A DNA stretch of 45,343 bases from Silene noctiflora (GCA_009801015.1 VHZZ01000305.1:78955-124297), one strand, 5' to 3'. Shown: positions 1-13,629, counted from the stretch's first letter. Notes: a model not told the origin generated them from the sequence alone. Translations and numbers: made by a program.

Positions 1-2233
<2,233 letters not shown>

Positions 2234-2425
2234 TTTTGCTTTCCTGCACCTCAAAAAAAGCTGGAAAGATGCAAACTTTAGAACACAACAATGGTGGTAA
2301 ATTGATAAAATAATGCAAGAGAGATTATAGAAGAAGTACCAGAGATTGAATTGCAAAATGGGCAAGTCAAGCTAGAAAAATCTGCTCTTTTTTTGTGTTG
2401 ACGGAGATGTATGTGTTTTAGGGAC

Positions 2426-2434
2426 TTAGGGTTT
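2426..2434 (-). promoter_or_regulatory. Telo-box (AAACCCTAA) upstream of RPS20
   Basis: The minus strand reads AAACCCTAA about 190 bp upstream of the RPS20 ATG. This interstitial telomere-like motif is a known feature of plant ribosomal-protein and translation-factor promoters. Its position is compatible with the transcription start of a leader that contains an intron. No TATA box is obvious nearby. Confidence 0.6.
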
Positions 2435-3934
2435 TGTATATGGGTTTTTCTATTCGGTTATATCATCCGGTCAAGTTCGGATTTGAGTCAAAAGTTTACC
2501 AGTGTTGTATTTCCGAGGTTTAAACTCGATATCTCTGGTTGACGTAGAATAAACCTATAGCGTGCTCATGGTTTTAATATAGGCTTTTTGTTTATGACTT
2601 AGTAACTTTGTGAACCGGGTTGTGTTTCGAAGATATCTTAACGCGGTGGTTAAAAGTTATACGGAAATTTGGTAAGACGGAGAATATAATTACACCGGAA
2701 ACACCTTTCCACACCGGAAACACCTTTCCACACAGGGCAAACGTTCTTCGCCATTGTTAAGAAAAACTGCTTCGTTTAATCGAGTGAATTTCCGTCGATG
2801 CATAATTTCCCGTCTTTTTTCTTAAAAGATACTCGTGTTTTAAATAAACCTTACGTCTGAATTTGTAAAAGTTTTAAGACCATTTTACCATCGAGACACA
2901 ACTCCAAAACATAATCTCCGACTACATGAATTGAATCGCTTTTGTAGGGAAGGTACACCCAGCTAACGGCTCTGCCTTGGCCTGTGTCTACTGTAGTCCG
3001 TAAAAAATAGATACAGAGCAGCAACATAAAGGGAAAACAAAACCGATGGATTGATGATAAATCAACCATTTTTCCGTCCATTTAGGCAGGGATGAAGATG
3101 TTCAGAAGGCGAAGACAATGCCAGAGGATAAATCAGCATGCCATTTCAATAAACAACACTCGTGTTAACAGTTCATTAGGAATACGATTATTGTCAAACG
3201 GATACAAACCACAATCCCTCCAAAATACACACCACACATCGCAAATTAATAGCAGAAGATTTAGAAAGAAATTAGAAGTAAAAGCAACATCGATTAAGAT
3301 GATTAGAGGAAAAACAACTACTGCGTTGCCCTGCTAAAACCGAAACCAGGAACCAAACAAGGCATGAATATCAACGATTGTCGACCTTTCGTGCAAAACA
3401 AATCCATAGTCATTGAGTTACCTGCATGATCGAGAAAACTTTGTTAACATACTTACAAAGTGCGTGGTTAGAGTCAACATTCATGTTTAACAAAAGTTTA
3501 CAGATAATCATAATCCATCACCAGTTTCTCGAATGACTGCACAAATTTGAACAAATGCGCCTCCAAAGTTCAAACAGTTGGGCCGAGACAATAATGAAGC
3601 TGAGGTCTTATTACAAAGAGCAAGTATGGTTAAGCTTCCACTGTGAACATTCAAACAAGAAATCACAAGCCTATTTCCGACACTTCAAGCCCAACACGAC
3701 ACTATTAACCTTCATTTTAGGGAGAAAAATAAGAAGACTTTTCCCAAAATAGCCTATGTTTGAAACCCCGAGAGTGGGTCAACTAACACTTGCAGTCAAA
3801 TCAACGTAATATCACTACATAGGATGGAATGTCAAACCAAATACAATAGCCTTTTGTGAAGACAGCCATGCACAGCATTTAGCGAGAGAGAAAAATATAA
3901 AGGCGACGGCCAATGTTCACAAGCACCATATAGA

Positions 3935-4005
3935 CAACAACTACAATATTATCCCGGTGCCTCAGCGGCTCCTGCAAATTGCTGGGTAAGAGGGGTCGGA
4001 TGTAC
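3935..4005 (+). mobile_element. Truncated Au-like SINE
   Basis: It matches the 5' part of the SINE at 1468-1704 (ACAACAACTACA head, TTATCCCGGTGCCTCAGCGG, GGGGTCGGATGTA), then the similarity stops. It is a 3'-truncated copy. Confidence 0.65.
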
Positions 4006-5349
4006 TACTCAATAAGGTGTTCAGTACTTCAAAAAAGTAGATTTATCATAGATAATTATATGAAACCAACTTCCAGAACTTCAATATACCAAATTTACTA
4101 TAGGCACGGACGCCCGGTAACCAACATCCATTCCTTTTTTACCTCCCTCCTCCAATTGATCTTGAGCAAAACAAAGTCATCTACGTAATCATATTAAAAA
4201 TCTTGTTACAGGATTACATTCTCAAAATCTGTACAATAAAATTGGTTCAAACCTTGTGTATCCACCACGCACCTGATAGTATGCAAAGTCATGTAACTCA
4301 GCTAGATAACTTAGAGCTAAAACAGTGAAACCTAGACCCTAAGGGAAATGCCTTCCGAACATGAATAATCAATTGTGAAGTCTTCCTCGTGGAGATAAGC
4401 GAGCGCGCGCAAAGACACACGACACACACACACACACACTACAATAAATAAAACATTTTCTTGGTCCACCATCCTTCTCTTTTGACAAAACTCGAGGAAA
4501 ATCCACACAATCTAAAGAAAAGGCCACATCAATGACCAAAGTCTTTACTTGGGTCACTCAAAGAACACAGGATATGTCAGCCTCTACCTCGACTCTTAAC
4601 CAGTGTTGTATAAACACGCATTAGTCTAACAAAATTGCACAAAGCAACATTAGCATTAGAGGACATGGTAAGAAAAATGAACCTCCAAGCCCTACATGGT
4701 CAATAAAACCTCCACTCCTGACCAAGACAAGCTAATAGTTCTACTTGGATAAATGCCCACACTTGACACTCCTCGATAGACGATACTACTGCTGCATTCT
4801 TACTGAGCCTCCGTTTCTGATTACATAGTAACTTTCCAACTTCAATTAAGATCTCGTCTCCAACTTCTAACAATGATCCGCCTTACAACCAGAACATACA
4901 CAAAATGATCCCAAACCATCATTCAGAAGACTTGTTGAATAAATACTCCCGCCATACCAACTGGTTATTTTCATTTATCAAAACCCCTCAAGCAATAGAA
5001 AAATGTAAACAACCTAATTGAATGGGGAGCATTACCCCAATACAACCAAAAATGCGACATACCCAACAATCAAAACCCCGCAAAATACCAATTCAATAAA
5101 TTCACAAAACACACGACCTAACAAATCAAACTAAACATCCACAACTATGTTACTCCGACTCTTCTGATTCCCCAACGTACTCGTGTCCGACGCTGGACAC
5201 TTCCTACACCTCACTTCAAGCCAAAATATGCATAGTTTTCAGGAAAATGGCTGAGCCGAGACTTGGACACGCACCCATCACCCATGTCGGATACTTCTAA
5301 ACGAGTCTAGCCAACAACATAATCCCCAAATTTCAAACAGGCAAGCATA

Positions 5350-5440
5350 TTTCCCAACTAGCTTAGCTAGTAAAACATGAGGATTGGTACTCAATACCCG
5401 AGTTCAAATTCCGTCAGCATCATATTTGCATTTATGGTCC
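5350..5440 (+). mobile_element. tRNA-derived SINE fragment
   Basis: A box A-like word (TAGCTTAGCTAGTAAAA) is followed about 40 bp later by a box B-like GAGTTCAAATTCCG and then GTCAGCAT, with an A-rich tract downstream (from about 5450). The GTCAGCA word after box B recurs in the pieces at 12440, 23914 and 24687, suggesting one family. Confidence 0.5.
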
Positions 5441-5581
5441 CAATTCATAAAACATCAAAAAAACAACAAAAACAACACTTAAAACAAATCAAAAACATAC
5501 ACAATTTTATCAAAATTAATTCCAAAAAAAACAATAAAATCAAAAATTAAAACATACCCAAATCAGAAAAACATACCCAAA

Positions 5582-6025
5582 TCATTTAGCAACAATCCTA
5601 GCAATAAAATCCTCATACTTAATCCTGCCATCAGATCCAACATCAACTTCCCTAATCCACTCATCAAATTCTTCCGGTTCAAGTTTCTCCCCAATATTAG
5701 TCAAAATATGTCTAAGATCCGAAACCGAAACAAACCCGGTTCCTTCCTTATCAAGTACCTTAAATGCATCCCTTAATGGCCGATCAAATGGTTCCGGTTT
5801 AAGATGCTTCGACATTAGATCTATGAACCGGGTAAAATCAAACGGGTTGCTTAATGATTCTTGGGTTATTATTTGTTTTAATTGGGCTTGGGTCGGGTTT
5901 CCACCTAATGATCGCATTAAAATTCCGAGTTCTGATGGTGCGATTTTGCCGTCGTTGTCTGTGTCGAATAATGTGAATGCTTCTTTCATTGAATTTACTT
6001 GTTCTGGGTTTAATTCTTTCCCCAT
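5582..6025 (-). CDS. CML13/14-like: Calmodulin-like EF-hand protein, CML13/CML14 type
   Basis: Intronless 147-aa EF-hand protein, the length of Arabidopsis CML13/CML14 (148 aa). It keeps family signatures such as [37 protein letters not shown] and [14 protein letters not shown]. Residues 21-32 form one canonical EF loop (D1, D3, D5, G6, E12). The other loops are degenerate: one ends in Asp rather than Glu ([12 protein letters not shown]) and the last has Gly at position 3 and Asp at 12 ([12 protein letters not shown]). The protein therefore probably binds one calcium or acts with little calcium. In Arabidopsis these CMLs are reported to bind IQ motifs of class VIII myosins, CAMTAs and IQD proteins, acting as light-chain-like subunits; that role is inferred here. 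The start at 6025 fits the family. The leader contains AAACCCTAA (6047-6055) and a GATT microsatellite (6058-6077). Confidence 0.95.
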   Translation of the reverse strand: MGKELNPEQVNSMKEAFTLFDTDNDGKIAPSELGILMRSLGGNPTQAQLKQIITQESLSNPFDFTRFIDLMSKHLKPEPFDRPLRDAFKVLDKEGTGFVSVSDLRHILTNIGEKLEPEEFDEWIREVDVGSDGRIKYEDFIARIVAK

Positions 6026-6046
6026 TTTTGATTTTGATTTTGATTT

Positions 6047-6077
6047 TTAGGGTTTGTTGATTGATTGATTGATTGAT
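6047..6077 (-). promoter_or_regulatory. Telo-box and TCAA-repeat leader of the CML gene
   Basis: Just upstream of the CML ATG the minus strand reads a (TCAA)n microsatellite followed by AAACCCTAA. This lies in the expected 5' UTR or start region and may mark constitutive expression, as with translation-related genes. Confidence 0.45.
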
Positions 6078-6359
6078 GATTTTGTTTTGGTTTGAATTTT
6101 GTGGGGAGAATGAAATGAAATGAAATGGGGAATGTTTTTTTTTCCTCTTTTTGATGAGTTCATCTTTGGTAGACTGGGTAAACGTGTCAGTCGAGTCGGG
6201 TTGCTTATTTCGGGTTTGTAAAAATTTCAATCAAGATTGGGTTGGACTGAATTATTTCACTTATTATCATGTTATTTATGAAATATTAAATATGATAAAC
6301 CGATTAAGTGTTCGGGTCAGATCATTTTCAGATTTGCACGAGTTTCACATATTTGTTTA

Positions 6360-7010
6360 ATACGATCTCTTGGAAGACGTCCTCTCAATAAATTTATTGA
6401 GAGACTATTTTATAACATTAAGAAATAGTGGTATTAAAAGGTAATAAAATAAGTACTTAAAAATAAAATAAGTACTTTAATTATGTAAATAGGTACGAAA
6501 TTACTATGTCACCAACAAAAGGATCACGAAATACAAATAAAAAGCGGAAGACTGGTCTCTCTATAACTTATTAAAAGACTATCTCTCCTAAGTTTTACTC
6601 ATAATACGTAGAGGTAAACTTTAAATTAAACCTTTGAATTGTATTGTAATTTGTAACTTGTAAATTGTAAAATTGTTGTTGTTGTTGTTGTTGTTCATCC
6701 CTCTCCTCTTGTCCACTCTTTAATTACGCCACTATTTAACCACAACTCGACAATTAGAGAAATAATTTGTCTAGGGTTTGAGAGAGGAAAAAGTTGTCTC
6801 TATTTCTTTTCTTATGTCAAAGGTATGAGATGCGAATTGAGAAAAAAAAAAAAATGCATTGAGTAAATAGTGTATTGTAAGAGTAATTAAATTTGAGAAA
6901 CATAGTACACTATACCGAAGGAAGAATCGAGAAACTTTATATTTCTCTAATTATGTTAGTTAAAATAAACTTGTCCATGATCTTATGATGCTATTCTATA
7001 GTAATGTATA
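6360..7010. other. AT-rich intergenic
   Basis: No gene seen. It holds a TGT microsatellite (6674-6694), a short poly-A run and simple AT-rich sequence. Confidence 0.5.
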
Positions 7011-7190
7011 CTTCCTTCGTTCTCGATCATTTGTTTATCTTTACTTTTGACACAAAGACTAAGAAGAGGGGAGAAGACCGTTTATAAATATTGTTATTAG
7101 ATGACAAGCGGACTAATAAATATGGAATAATAAATTAGTTTCGAATATAGACTTGTAAAAAAAAATGAATAAGACACGAACAAATGGAAT
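7011..7190. mobile_element. Degenerate Stowaway-type MITE
   Basis: It begins ACTTCCTTCGTTCTCGATCATTTG and ends near AAGACACGAACAAATGG. Internal wording (GACACAAAGACTAAGAAGAGG, GATGACAAGCGGAC) parallels the intact Stowaway at 10033-10248. The right terminus is lost. Confidence 0.55.
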
Positions 7191-7375
7191 TGGGCTTTTG
7201 AAAGGCTGGATGAAGCCCAAAGCTTTTGGGCTTGGCCCATATGTGCTTTACTTGAGTCTTTGCTTTCAAAAACAATGACAATCAAATGGCCCATTCCAAA
7301 TTTCCAATGATCTTGATTCTTGATATGAAAGTGTTTATACTCTATATACTACTGAACCAAAATGATCTTATTAAT

Positions 7376-7546
7376 TTAATTCAGTTTGCGTATATTCAGC
7401 TTAGGTATTACTGTATCAGGCATAATTCCCGATTCTTGATATAAAAGTGTCTATACGAACAAAATGGATTTTAAAAAGTAAATGATAACAATGATAGCGA
7501 GTTAAAGTTGACAAGGTCTAAGCTGAATATACGCAAACTGAATTAA
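7376..7546. repeat. Perfect 29-bp inverted repeat with 113-bp spacer
   Basis: Positions 7376-7404 and 7518-7546 are exact reverse complements over 29 bases (core word CAGTTTGCGTATATTCAGC). The outside continues with weaker similarity. It looks like a MITE-type foldback or a hairpin source. No target-site duplication was identified. Confidence 0.7.
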
Positions 7547-8102
7547 ATGAATCTAAATTGAACCAAAATAAACTAAAACAGGTTAAATATTAAGTCTAAA
7601 AGAATGGTGGCTAATAACTTGTTCTTTTGGAGTTTTGGGCATAATTAACTGAACTTAATATAAGCAAACTGAAATGACCATAATTTTGAATTGAAATTAA
7701 AAAATGTATAAATATAGACTCAAGTTTTACTCTAAATTAAACTCCAAAATAAATACCAAAACAAAATACAAATATAAGCTATTAGTGGACTATACAATCC
7801 CATAAACTAGATTTAGTTATTGAAAACCCTTTTAGAAAAAAAATGAATATTACAATACCGGATGTAAAAGGCTTTATATAAGAATTTATGTATTTTAAAT
7901 AAGAATTCTTGTATAATTAAAACCCTTTTACACTAATATTTTTGTAAAATCAATTAATATTTTACCTAAATAAGCCTACTAAAATAATATCCACCCTGAT
8001 CACGAATCTCTTTTTTCTATGATAGATCATCAAAGTTTATGTTTATGGTTTTACAATATCCTATTGTAAAATCGCAGACTTGTTTAGTGCGTAAAAGGGT
8101 AA

Positions 8103-8620
8103 TCCCCTATATACTAAAAGATTAACAAAACTCACAATTTTCCGCCTAAGTTCTCCCGCTTATGTATGTGTTAACTAATAAAATTGCCGCTCAAGTACAT
8201 GCTCACTAATAAAATTGGACTCCACTGTCATTAATTATTTTTACTAATATTCCCTTTTGATTTTCTAAATATACCCTAACAAATTTGCTTGCCTAAACCT
8301 ACTTATAAAAAATTACTTGCCTAAAATCACATGACCCATTAAATTAGATACTAATTATTACAAAGATAAATATAAAAACTATTAAAACAAGATTTTATAT
8401 TGAGCATGCTATCGTATAAATCACTATTAGACGATCTCTCAATTAATATAATGTGCTATAAAATTATTTTAAATAAAAATTCACTTAATTCGTAACTAAA
8501 AACATAATCTATGAATTAAACTTTTTAACACATTGTGAGTTTATATATTGATCACAATAATATGCTTATACTAACACAATTTTCTACAAATACTGTACTG
8601 TATTACGGAATCTATACTCA
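8103..8620 (+). mobile_element. Non-autonomous Helitron, TCCCCTATATACTAAAAG family
   Basis: The 5' end TCCCCTATATACTAAAAGAT follows an A. The 3' end (near ACTGTACTGTATTACGG then ATCTATACT) is a degenerate form of the hairpin plus CTAG terminus seen intact at 15365-15368. No Rep/helicase coding is present. The same 5' terminus occurs at 14115 and 19707. Confidence 0.65.
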
Positions 8621-8639
8621 TGAGTTTATTAATCCATGT

Positions 8640-9520
8640 GAATATGTACTATTTCATTCTGCATGGCTGAGATTTGGGGTAGCAGTCAAAACTTTTTGTG
8701 CATAAACTTTCGGCTAATGGTGAAAGAATCAGATGCTAAATTGCTAAGGTATCAGATTCTGTAATCGATCAAGTGTACTATTTGGACCCTTGTCAATGAA
8801 TATGTAAACAATTCATTGATTTGTAATCTTAGATTCTTAGGTGTTTGCTTGACAAAAATTTAATAGAAGTACCTTTAATTTATTTTAATTTTTAACTCGA
8901 TAAATTTTATATGCAACATATTTGTTCGATTCTCCATAGCATATCCATTTAGCCGAATCAATAACGAAAACATCTTAAAATCAACTGCTAATAATAAACG
9001 TAGCCTTCTGCCTCGAACAAATTGCCCCAGCTATCGGTAAATACTACTACTGCTCAACACAAGAGTTTGGACTTTATGAAAATAGTAATCGTCTTAGTTT
9101 AAAACCACTCCGTAGTAAGTAGTATATATGATTAATTAACGTGGAACACTCACATAAACGAGTAACATTTAGATGATCGAGTCGGACGGACTCGGACCTT
9201 ACTTTTCACAAAACAATATCATTATTTTCCTTTCTCGAAAAATTGTAGGAAAAATAAAAGAAATGATACAACCACTTTGGTGAGGAAGCATGACATGCAA
9301 CTAAAGCTTTTACCATAAACTCTTTTATGAGATTCTTGACGCTTTTCAGGATTGTGCATAGTTGATTATCATAAGGTTTCTTGTCATCAGTAGGGGAGTA
9401 GGGACTATCATTAACAAAGTCAGACGGATATGTACGTCTTAAACAAGAAACGAGTCAAATAAATACACGAGAAAGAAAAGCATAATGAATAAAGAAGGGC
9501 AAACTCTTATTCCATCTATC
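8640..9520. other. Intergenic, no gene seen
   Basis: AT-rich sequence with no supported coding region or recognisable element. Confidence 0.4.
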
Positions 9521-9530
9521 TATGTATATG

Positions 9531-9836
9531 TAGAGGTGGACAACAGTGCGGGTTGTCCCGGCCTGCACCACCGGGCCTCCTCTTTACATAGCCTGTTGAC
9601 CCGATCCAGCGCGCACACCTCATTCTCCATCCCGGGTCGGTCCCGGACTCACTCTTCCTCAACCCACATTGTCCAGCCCGCCTGGCTCACTTCCTTTTTT
9701 GAACTAGTTTGCCCAACTGCGCCGGTTCAGGGCCACCAATCCCTAGCCCGACCCTCTTCCAGCCCGCCGTGTGGGCTCGGACCCCCTCACCCCCAACCCA
9801 GCCCGGTCTAGCTCGACGGCCCGGAGTCCACCTCTA
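9531..9836. mobile_element. GC-rich hAT-type MITE with perfect 8-bp TSD
   Basis: A 306-bp element with inverted termini (TAGAGGTGGACAACA at the left, GTCCACCTCTA at the right), flanked on both sides by the identical octamer TGTATATG (9523-9530 and 9837-9844). An 8-bp duplication is the hAT signature. The interior is rich in GGCCCG/CCCGGG words, in contrast to the AT-rich surroundings, which produces long spurious open frames. Confidence 0.85.
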
Positions 9837-10032
9837 TGTATATGTGATATACTCCCTCCTATCCACACTAATGGTAACATGAACCCACTTTTAGACTTGT
9901 TTTACCTTATTAAAACGGATATAGACGTCTTAAGGACGACCAACTGCTTCATTTTAAATTTGCCCTAGAAATCATTTGTATCTAACATTATATTTGGGAA
10001 AGTCTAGATATTAACAACACTTAATATATATA

Positions 10033-10248
10033 CTCCCTTTGTCCCGATCAATTGTTATCCTTTGTTTTTGGCACAAAGACCAATGAATGAGGAGGAGGTC
10101 AATTATAAAATGACAAGTGGACCAAAGTAAGTGTGAAAGGTCAAATTACTCATCAAATGCAATCCTAAAATAGAAAGGATAATAATTGACTTAGACACGC
10201 AGACACCCTAAAATAAAATAGGAAAACAAATGACCGGGACGGAGGGAG
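10033..10248. mobile_element. Stowaway MITE (Tc1/mariner-like), intact ends
   Basis: The 216-bp element starts CTCCCTTTGTCCCG and ends CGGGACGGAGGGAG, with a TA dinucleotide on each side (10031-10032 and 10249-10250). These are the terminal inverted repeat and TA target typical of Stowaway. Confidence 0.9.
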
Positions 10249-10894
10249 TAGATGAGTATTAAATTAATACTCCATTTTGTGTTTGAGCATAAGTTTGACC
10301 AACTCTTTGACCAAATTTAATTACCAAAGAATAATGTACTTAAATTAAACAAAATGATTTTGGCGCCATTGGAGCAAGCAAGGTGATCCAACAACTTTAT
10401 CCACCACGTGCTCAAGTGCTCTGTTTCAGATGCTTTCTTTATAACTTTATTCATACCCTTTTCATTCCCCCTCCTTTCTCATGTAACCCAAAGATGCCCT
10501 TCTACAAGGTACCCTAACCCTAAGTGTACTAGTAGCGAAAGCTAGTAGAGACGATCGTTCCCGCTGAACAATGAAAAAAAATTAAAATACATAACAAATT
10601 ACAATGTATAAATCTAAGGGCTTGGACTTTAGACTGCAGCTGCGTTACCAATAAAATAATTATTCAATACTACTCCTAAGTCGTGAGTACGAACTGGTTG
10701 TGATTATGATCGAACAATAACTTTTTATGACAAAATTACATAATAAAATGTTTGAAATTTCCATCACAACATTCACAAGTAATGGTTTATGATGGTGCCT
10801 TCTAAACTTCGAGTTTGTCACTAACTTAAAAGGGTTCTTGAATTGCATTAACATACAAGCTTTACAAGCTATCACATATATTAAGAGTTTACGC

Positions 10895-11417
10895 TAGACA
10901 TGTCAAACGGGTCGGGCGGGTCGGGTCGGGTCGGGTTAGGGTCAGAATACGGGTTAGAAATAATTTCAAATGTCTTTTTTAATCTATTTTTTAATTAAAA
11001 AAATAATTTTTAAAAACCTAAAACATATTTAAAATTAATATTTTAATCATATTCAACGTTTACATTAATTATTTCAACATTTACATTAATTATATTGACA
11101 TAATAATTTGTAAATTAAAGTTTTTTTAATAATTATTTTATCATCAAGTATTGTAAAAGTTATATAAAATTGACTTTTTAGTTATGTTTGTAATTTTTAA
11201 TAATAAAAAAGCAATTATTTTCAAATATAATATATAAATATTAATATTATAATAAAAATCTTGATTCATCTTTGACCCAACGGGTCAACCCGTTCGGGTC
11301 GGGTCTCTACCCTAAAATAACGGGTCATTTCGGGTTCGGGTCAAACGGGTCACGGGTCGAAAAAATCGGGTTTATAACCCTCGGATTTTCGGATCAGGTC
11401 GAGTTTTGACAGATCTA
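10895..11417. mobile_element. hAT-like MITE with GGGTCGGGTC-rich ends
   Basis: Termini TAGACATGTCAAACGGGTCG and GAGTTTTGACAGATCTA are imperfect inverted repeats. Both ends carry arrays of CGGGTC/GACCCG words around an AT-rich core. The flanks GTTTACGC and GTGTACAC match at 6 of 8 positions, consistent with an aged 8-bp hAT duplication. A SINE inserted directly beside its right end. Confidence 0.7.
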
Positions 11418-11441
11418 GTGTACACAATACACCTTGAATAT

Positions 11442-11643
11442 ATTTTTTTTTTTGGTGTTGACCAAGTGTATCTCCTACCGACAGCTGAGGCAATCTCCTT
11501 CGGGGTACTGAAGGCAATTTAATGGGTTGACCCCTCCCAAGTTTGACATTTTCATTCGCAAGAGTCAGAAATCGAACCCCTGACCACTTGTTTAAGAGAT
11601 GAGAGCCCTTACCACTCACATTAGCCAACTTTGGTACAAATGT
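11442..11643 (-). mobile_element. tRNA-derived SINE with 18-bp TSD
   Basis: The element reads on the minus strand: box B-like GGTTCGATTTCTGAC is at about 11566-11580 and the poly-A tail shows as a T run at 11443-11453. It is flanked by the exact 18-base duplication ACAATACACCTTGAATAT (11424-11441 and 11644-11661), which marks retrotransposition by target-primed insertion. Its sequence makes a spurious 100-codon open frame. Confidence 0.85.
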
Positions 11644-11664
11644 ACAATACACCTTGAATATTGT

Positions 11665-12425
11665 GGTTGGAGGTTTCCTCCTCGTAAAAATAAAAATGTT
11701 TGAAATTTTTATATTTGAAAAGATTTCATGGCATATACACTAATTGAGCATGCTAAACTTCATGCTCTTAAAGGCAAAATATCCTAGGAAAGAACAAAAG
11801 ACATATTAAAAGACTATACATTAGCACAAAGGTTAAACAAAAGGCTTCAATAACCACATTAGCTAATGAATATATATCTAAGAAAAGTGGATTGTGTCCA
11901 TTAGTGTATAATAATTAGAATAAGTATGCTAAAGAAAGGCTAATTATGACCCTAATTATTTTGAGTTCAATCACTTCATTAACATCATAGTATGAAATGC
12001 AATAATTAACACCTTTTCGCATAATAAAAATACCCTACATTATGTCATTTTTTTTAAAAAAAAAATGCTCCTTTTAAAAAGTGTTAATTTGTAAATTGAA
12101 AAATAGATTTCTCAACCTTTCACTATCCATGGGATCAATATATAATTGATAAGATCTAAAGAGATGGTACCTACAATCTCTACCATATCAACATTAATAT
12201 ATATGCATAAACTATATATATTTATCAGACTAAATTCACCCGTCTACAAGCTGCTTTAAACTTAATTATTAGCTTAAAACTCACTCCATATGCCCTAATA
12301 AATAGTTTACATTTGCTTTATTTTGTAAGGAGAAAATAAAATAAGTGTAACTATTGACTGAGACAAAGAAATAGTATTTTAAGCCTATAAAAACGCATAA
12401 TCTCTTGTCTGAATATTTACCTCAA
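11665..12425. other. Intergenic, AT-rich
   Basis: No gene or clear element seen. Short A/T runs only. Confidence 0.4.
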
Positions 12426-12439
12426 CAATGATATTCAAG

Positions 12440-12547
12440 CATTTTGTTGTGGTCACAGACGTAATATGTTACTGACGGTATATGAACCCTAGTCGTGAGC
12501 ATTCTTCCTTAACTTATGACTTACCAGCTAAACCATCTGACATCAAC
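12440..12547 (-). mobile_element. Short tRNA-derived SINE with TSD
   Basis: Minus strand: box A-like GGTTTAGCTGGTAAG (about 12518-12532) and box B-like GGGTTCATATACCGTCAG (about 12472-12489). It is flanked by ATGATATTCAAG (12428-12439) and ATGATATTTCAAG (12548-12560), a near-perfect target-site duplication. It belongs with the GTCAGCA-containing fragments elsewhere. Confidence 0.65.
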
Positions 12548-12642
12548 ATGATATTTCAAGGTATAAGGACGACTTACAAGATCAGATGGGGTCGGACTCC
12601 CATTCGATATAACTAAGATCATCCACATAGTATTAGGGAAAT

Positions 12643-13410
12643 ATAGCAAATCACCCCCATAAGTTTGATAATATGTGCAATCAAACCCCTTAACTTATAA
12701 ATGTAGCAAATCAACCCCATAAGTTCCTCTTAATGTGCAATTAACTACATATCTTATTTTTGAGAATAAAATTTGCTAATTAAATATTTTACTATTATTG
12801 AAAATCAAAATTATTGATTAGATTTTAATAATCCTAAAATTCTTGTTTATTAAACATGTCATTTTTTTTTATTTTTTTTTTTGCCAAAATTTTTCCTAAT
12901 ATAAGAATTGTTAATGATCTTACAATGAAACGTTACATAGACCAAATTTTTGTTTATACGAAAATTAATTCACATTTTTCGTTGAATATGTAAATATTAT
13001 ACTGTATTTAATTATTTAAGAAATACTCCCTCCATTCAACTCCACACTACCACTATCTATTTTACACACTATTCACAAACGCGTATTCAAATTTAATTTT
13101 CTCTCAATACGTAAATGAAATTATATTCATGTGGGATCTTGTTTGATTCGTCTTTACGATTATATTATAAATATCTAACTTTTATAATTTTTGTGAATAC
13201 GTAACTAACAATATTTACCGCGTAAAATACACGTTGGCAAACGTGAAAAAAGAAAGTGGTATTGTGGAGTTGAATGGAGGGAGTATATTTAATTATTTAT
13301 AATAGTTTTTATAATAGAAAACAATATGTTTTTAGATTAAAAAAATGGTAAGAAATTTAATTTGTGCTTAATTGCACATTTTTGGGAAATTATGGGGCTA
13401 ATTTGCTACA
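12643..13410. mobile_element. MITE-like element with inverted TAGCAAATYAnCCCCATAA ends
   Basis: The left end TAGCAAATCACCCCCATAAG and the right end TTATGGGGCTAATTTGCTA are inverted repeats continuing for about 45 bp, including GTGCAAT words on both sides. Left-end sequence is repeated directly at about 12699. A Stowaway MITE (13026-13283) is inserted in it. Related words at about 16570-16660 suggest a second, partial copy next to the assembly gap. Confidence 0.55.
13026..13283. mobile_element. Stowaway MITE, intact ends, nested
   Basis: It starts CTCCCTCCATTCAACTCCAC and ends GTGGAGTTGAATGGAGGGAG, near-perfect inverted repeats, with TA on both sides (13024-13025 and 13284-13285). It sits inside the element at 12643-13410. 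Confidence 0.9.
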
Positions 13411-13474
13411 AGGAGCTGATTTACACATACTTAATTTGCTACACCCTGGTTGGGATAAAACACGAGACAAAGCG

Positions 13475-13629
13475 TCTCCCTTGTGACGGAAGATATCCGT
13501 CATAAATGAAGACGTGAGACAAAATGGCCCACTTGTCCACTTGCTTTCCTCTCTCCTCTCATGGTCATTTTGTCTCACAAAATGATATCCGTCTTCATTT
13601 GTGACAGATATCTTCCGTCACAAATGAGA
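13475..13629. mobile_element. Foldback MITE with about 40-bp inverted repeats
   Basis: Arms 13475-13514 and 13590-13629 share TTGTGACGGAAGATATC and AAATGAAGACG, inverted, and the interior has a second inverted pair (GTGAGACAAAATGG / CCATTTTGTCTCAC). It would fold nearly end to end. It resembles the 43970 and 45066 elements in style (CGTCTTCA, GTGACGGA words). Confidence 0.75.

Larger units (their letters stand above)
2440..5581. other. Intergenic, RPS20 promoter to CML gene 3' flank
   Basis: No protein gene could be supported here; the open frames are short and carry no recognisable family. A 19-bp unit (CACACCGGAAACACCTTTC) is repeated twice at about 2697-2735, a CA microsatellite lies at 4413-4440, and two SINE pieces are listed separately. 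About 5160-5300 carries words such as CGTGTCCGACG and GGACACG, which recall the GACACG-rich repeat at 36152-36475. The part near 5582 presumably includes the 3' UTR of the CML gene. Confidence 0.5.

Noticed and set aside
3092-3337. 81-codon Arg-rich plus-strand frame
   Set aside because: No recognisable domain, promoter or splice context; the region looks like non-coding intergenic DNA.
5838-6230. 130-codon minus-strand frame overlapping the CML gene
   Set aside because: It is a shifted frame of the CML gene and its leader; the true frame is a clear EF-hand protein.
9485-9811. 108-codon plus-strand open frame
   Set aside because: It lies almost entirely within the GC-rich hAT MITE (9531-9836); the absence of stops reflects base composition, and there is no family similarity.
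11350-11652. 100-codon minus-strand open frame
   Set aside because: It is built from a SINE and the end of a hAT-like MITE, including its TSD, with no protein family.
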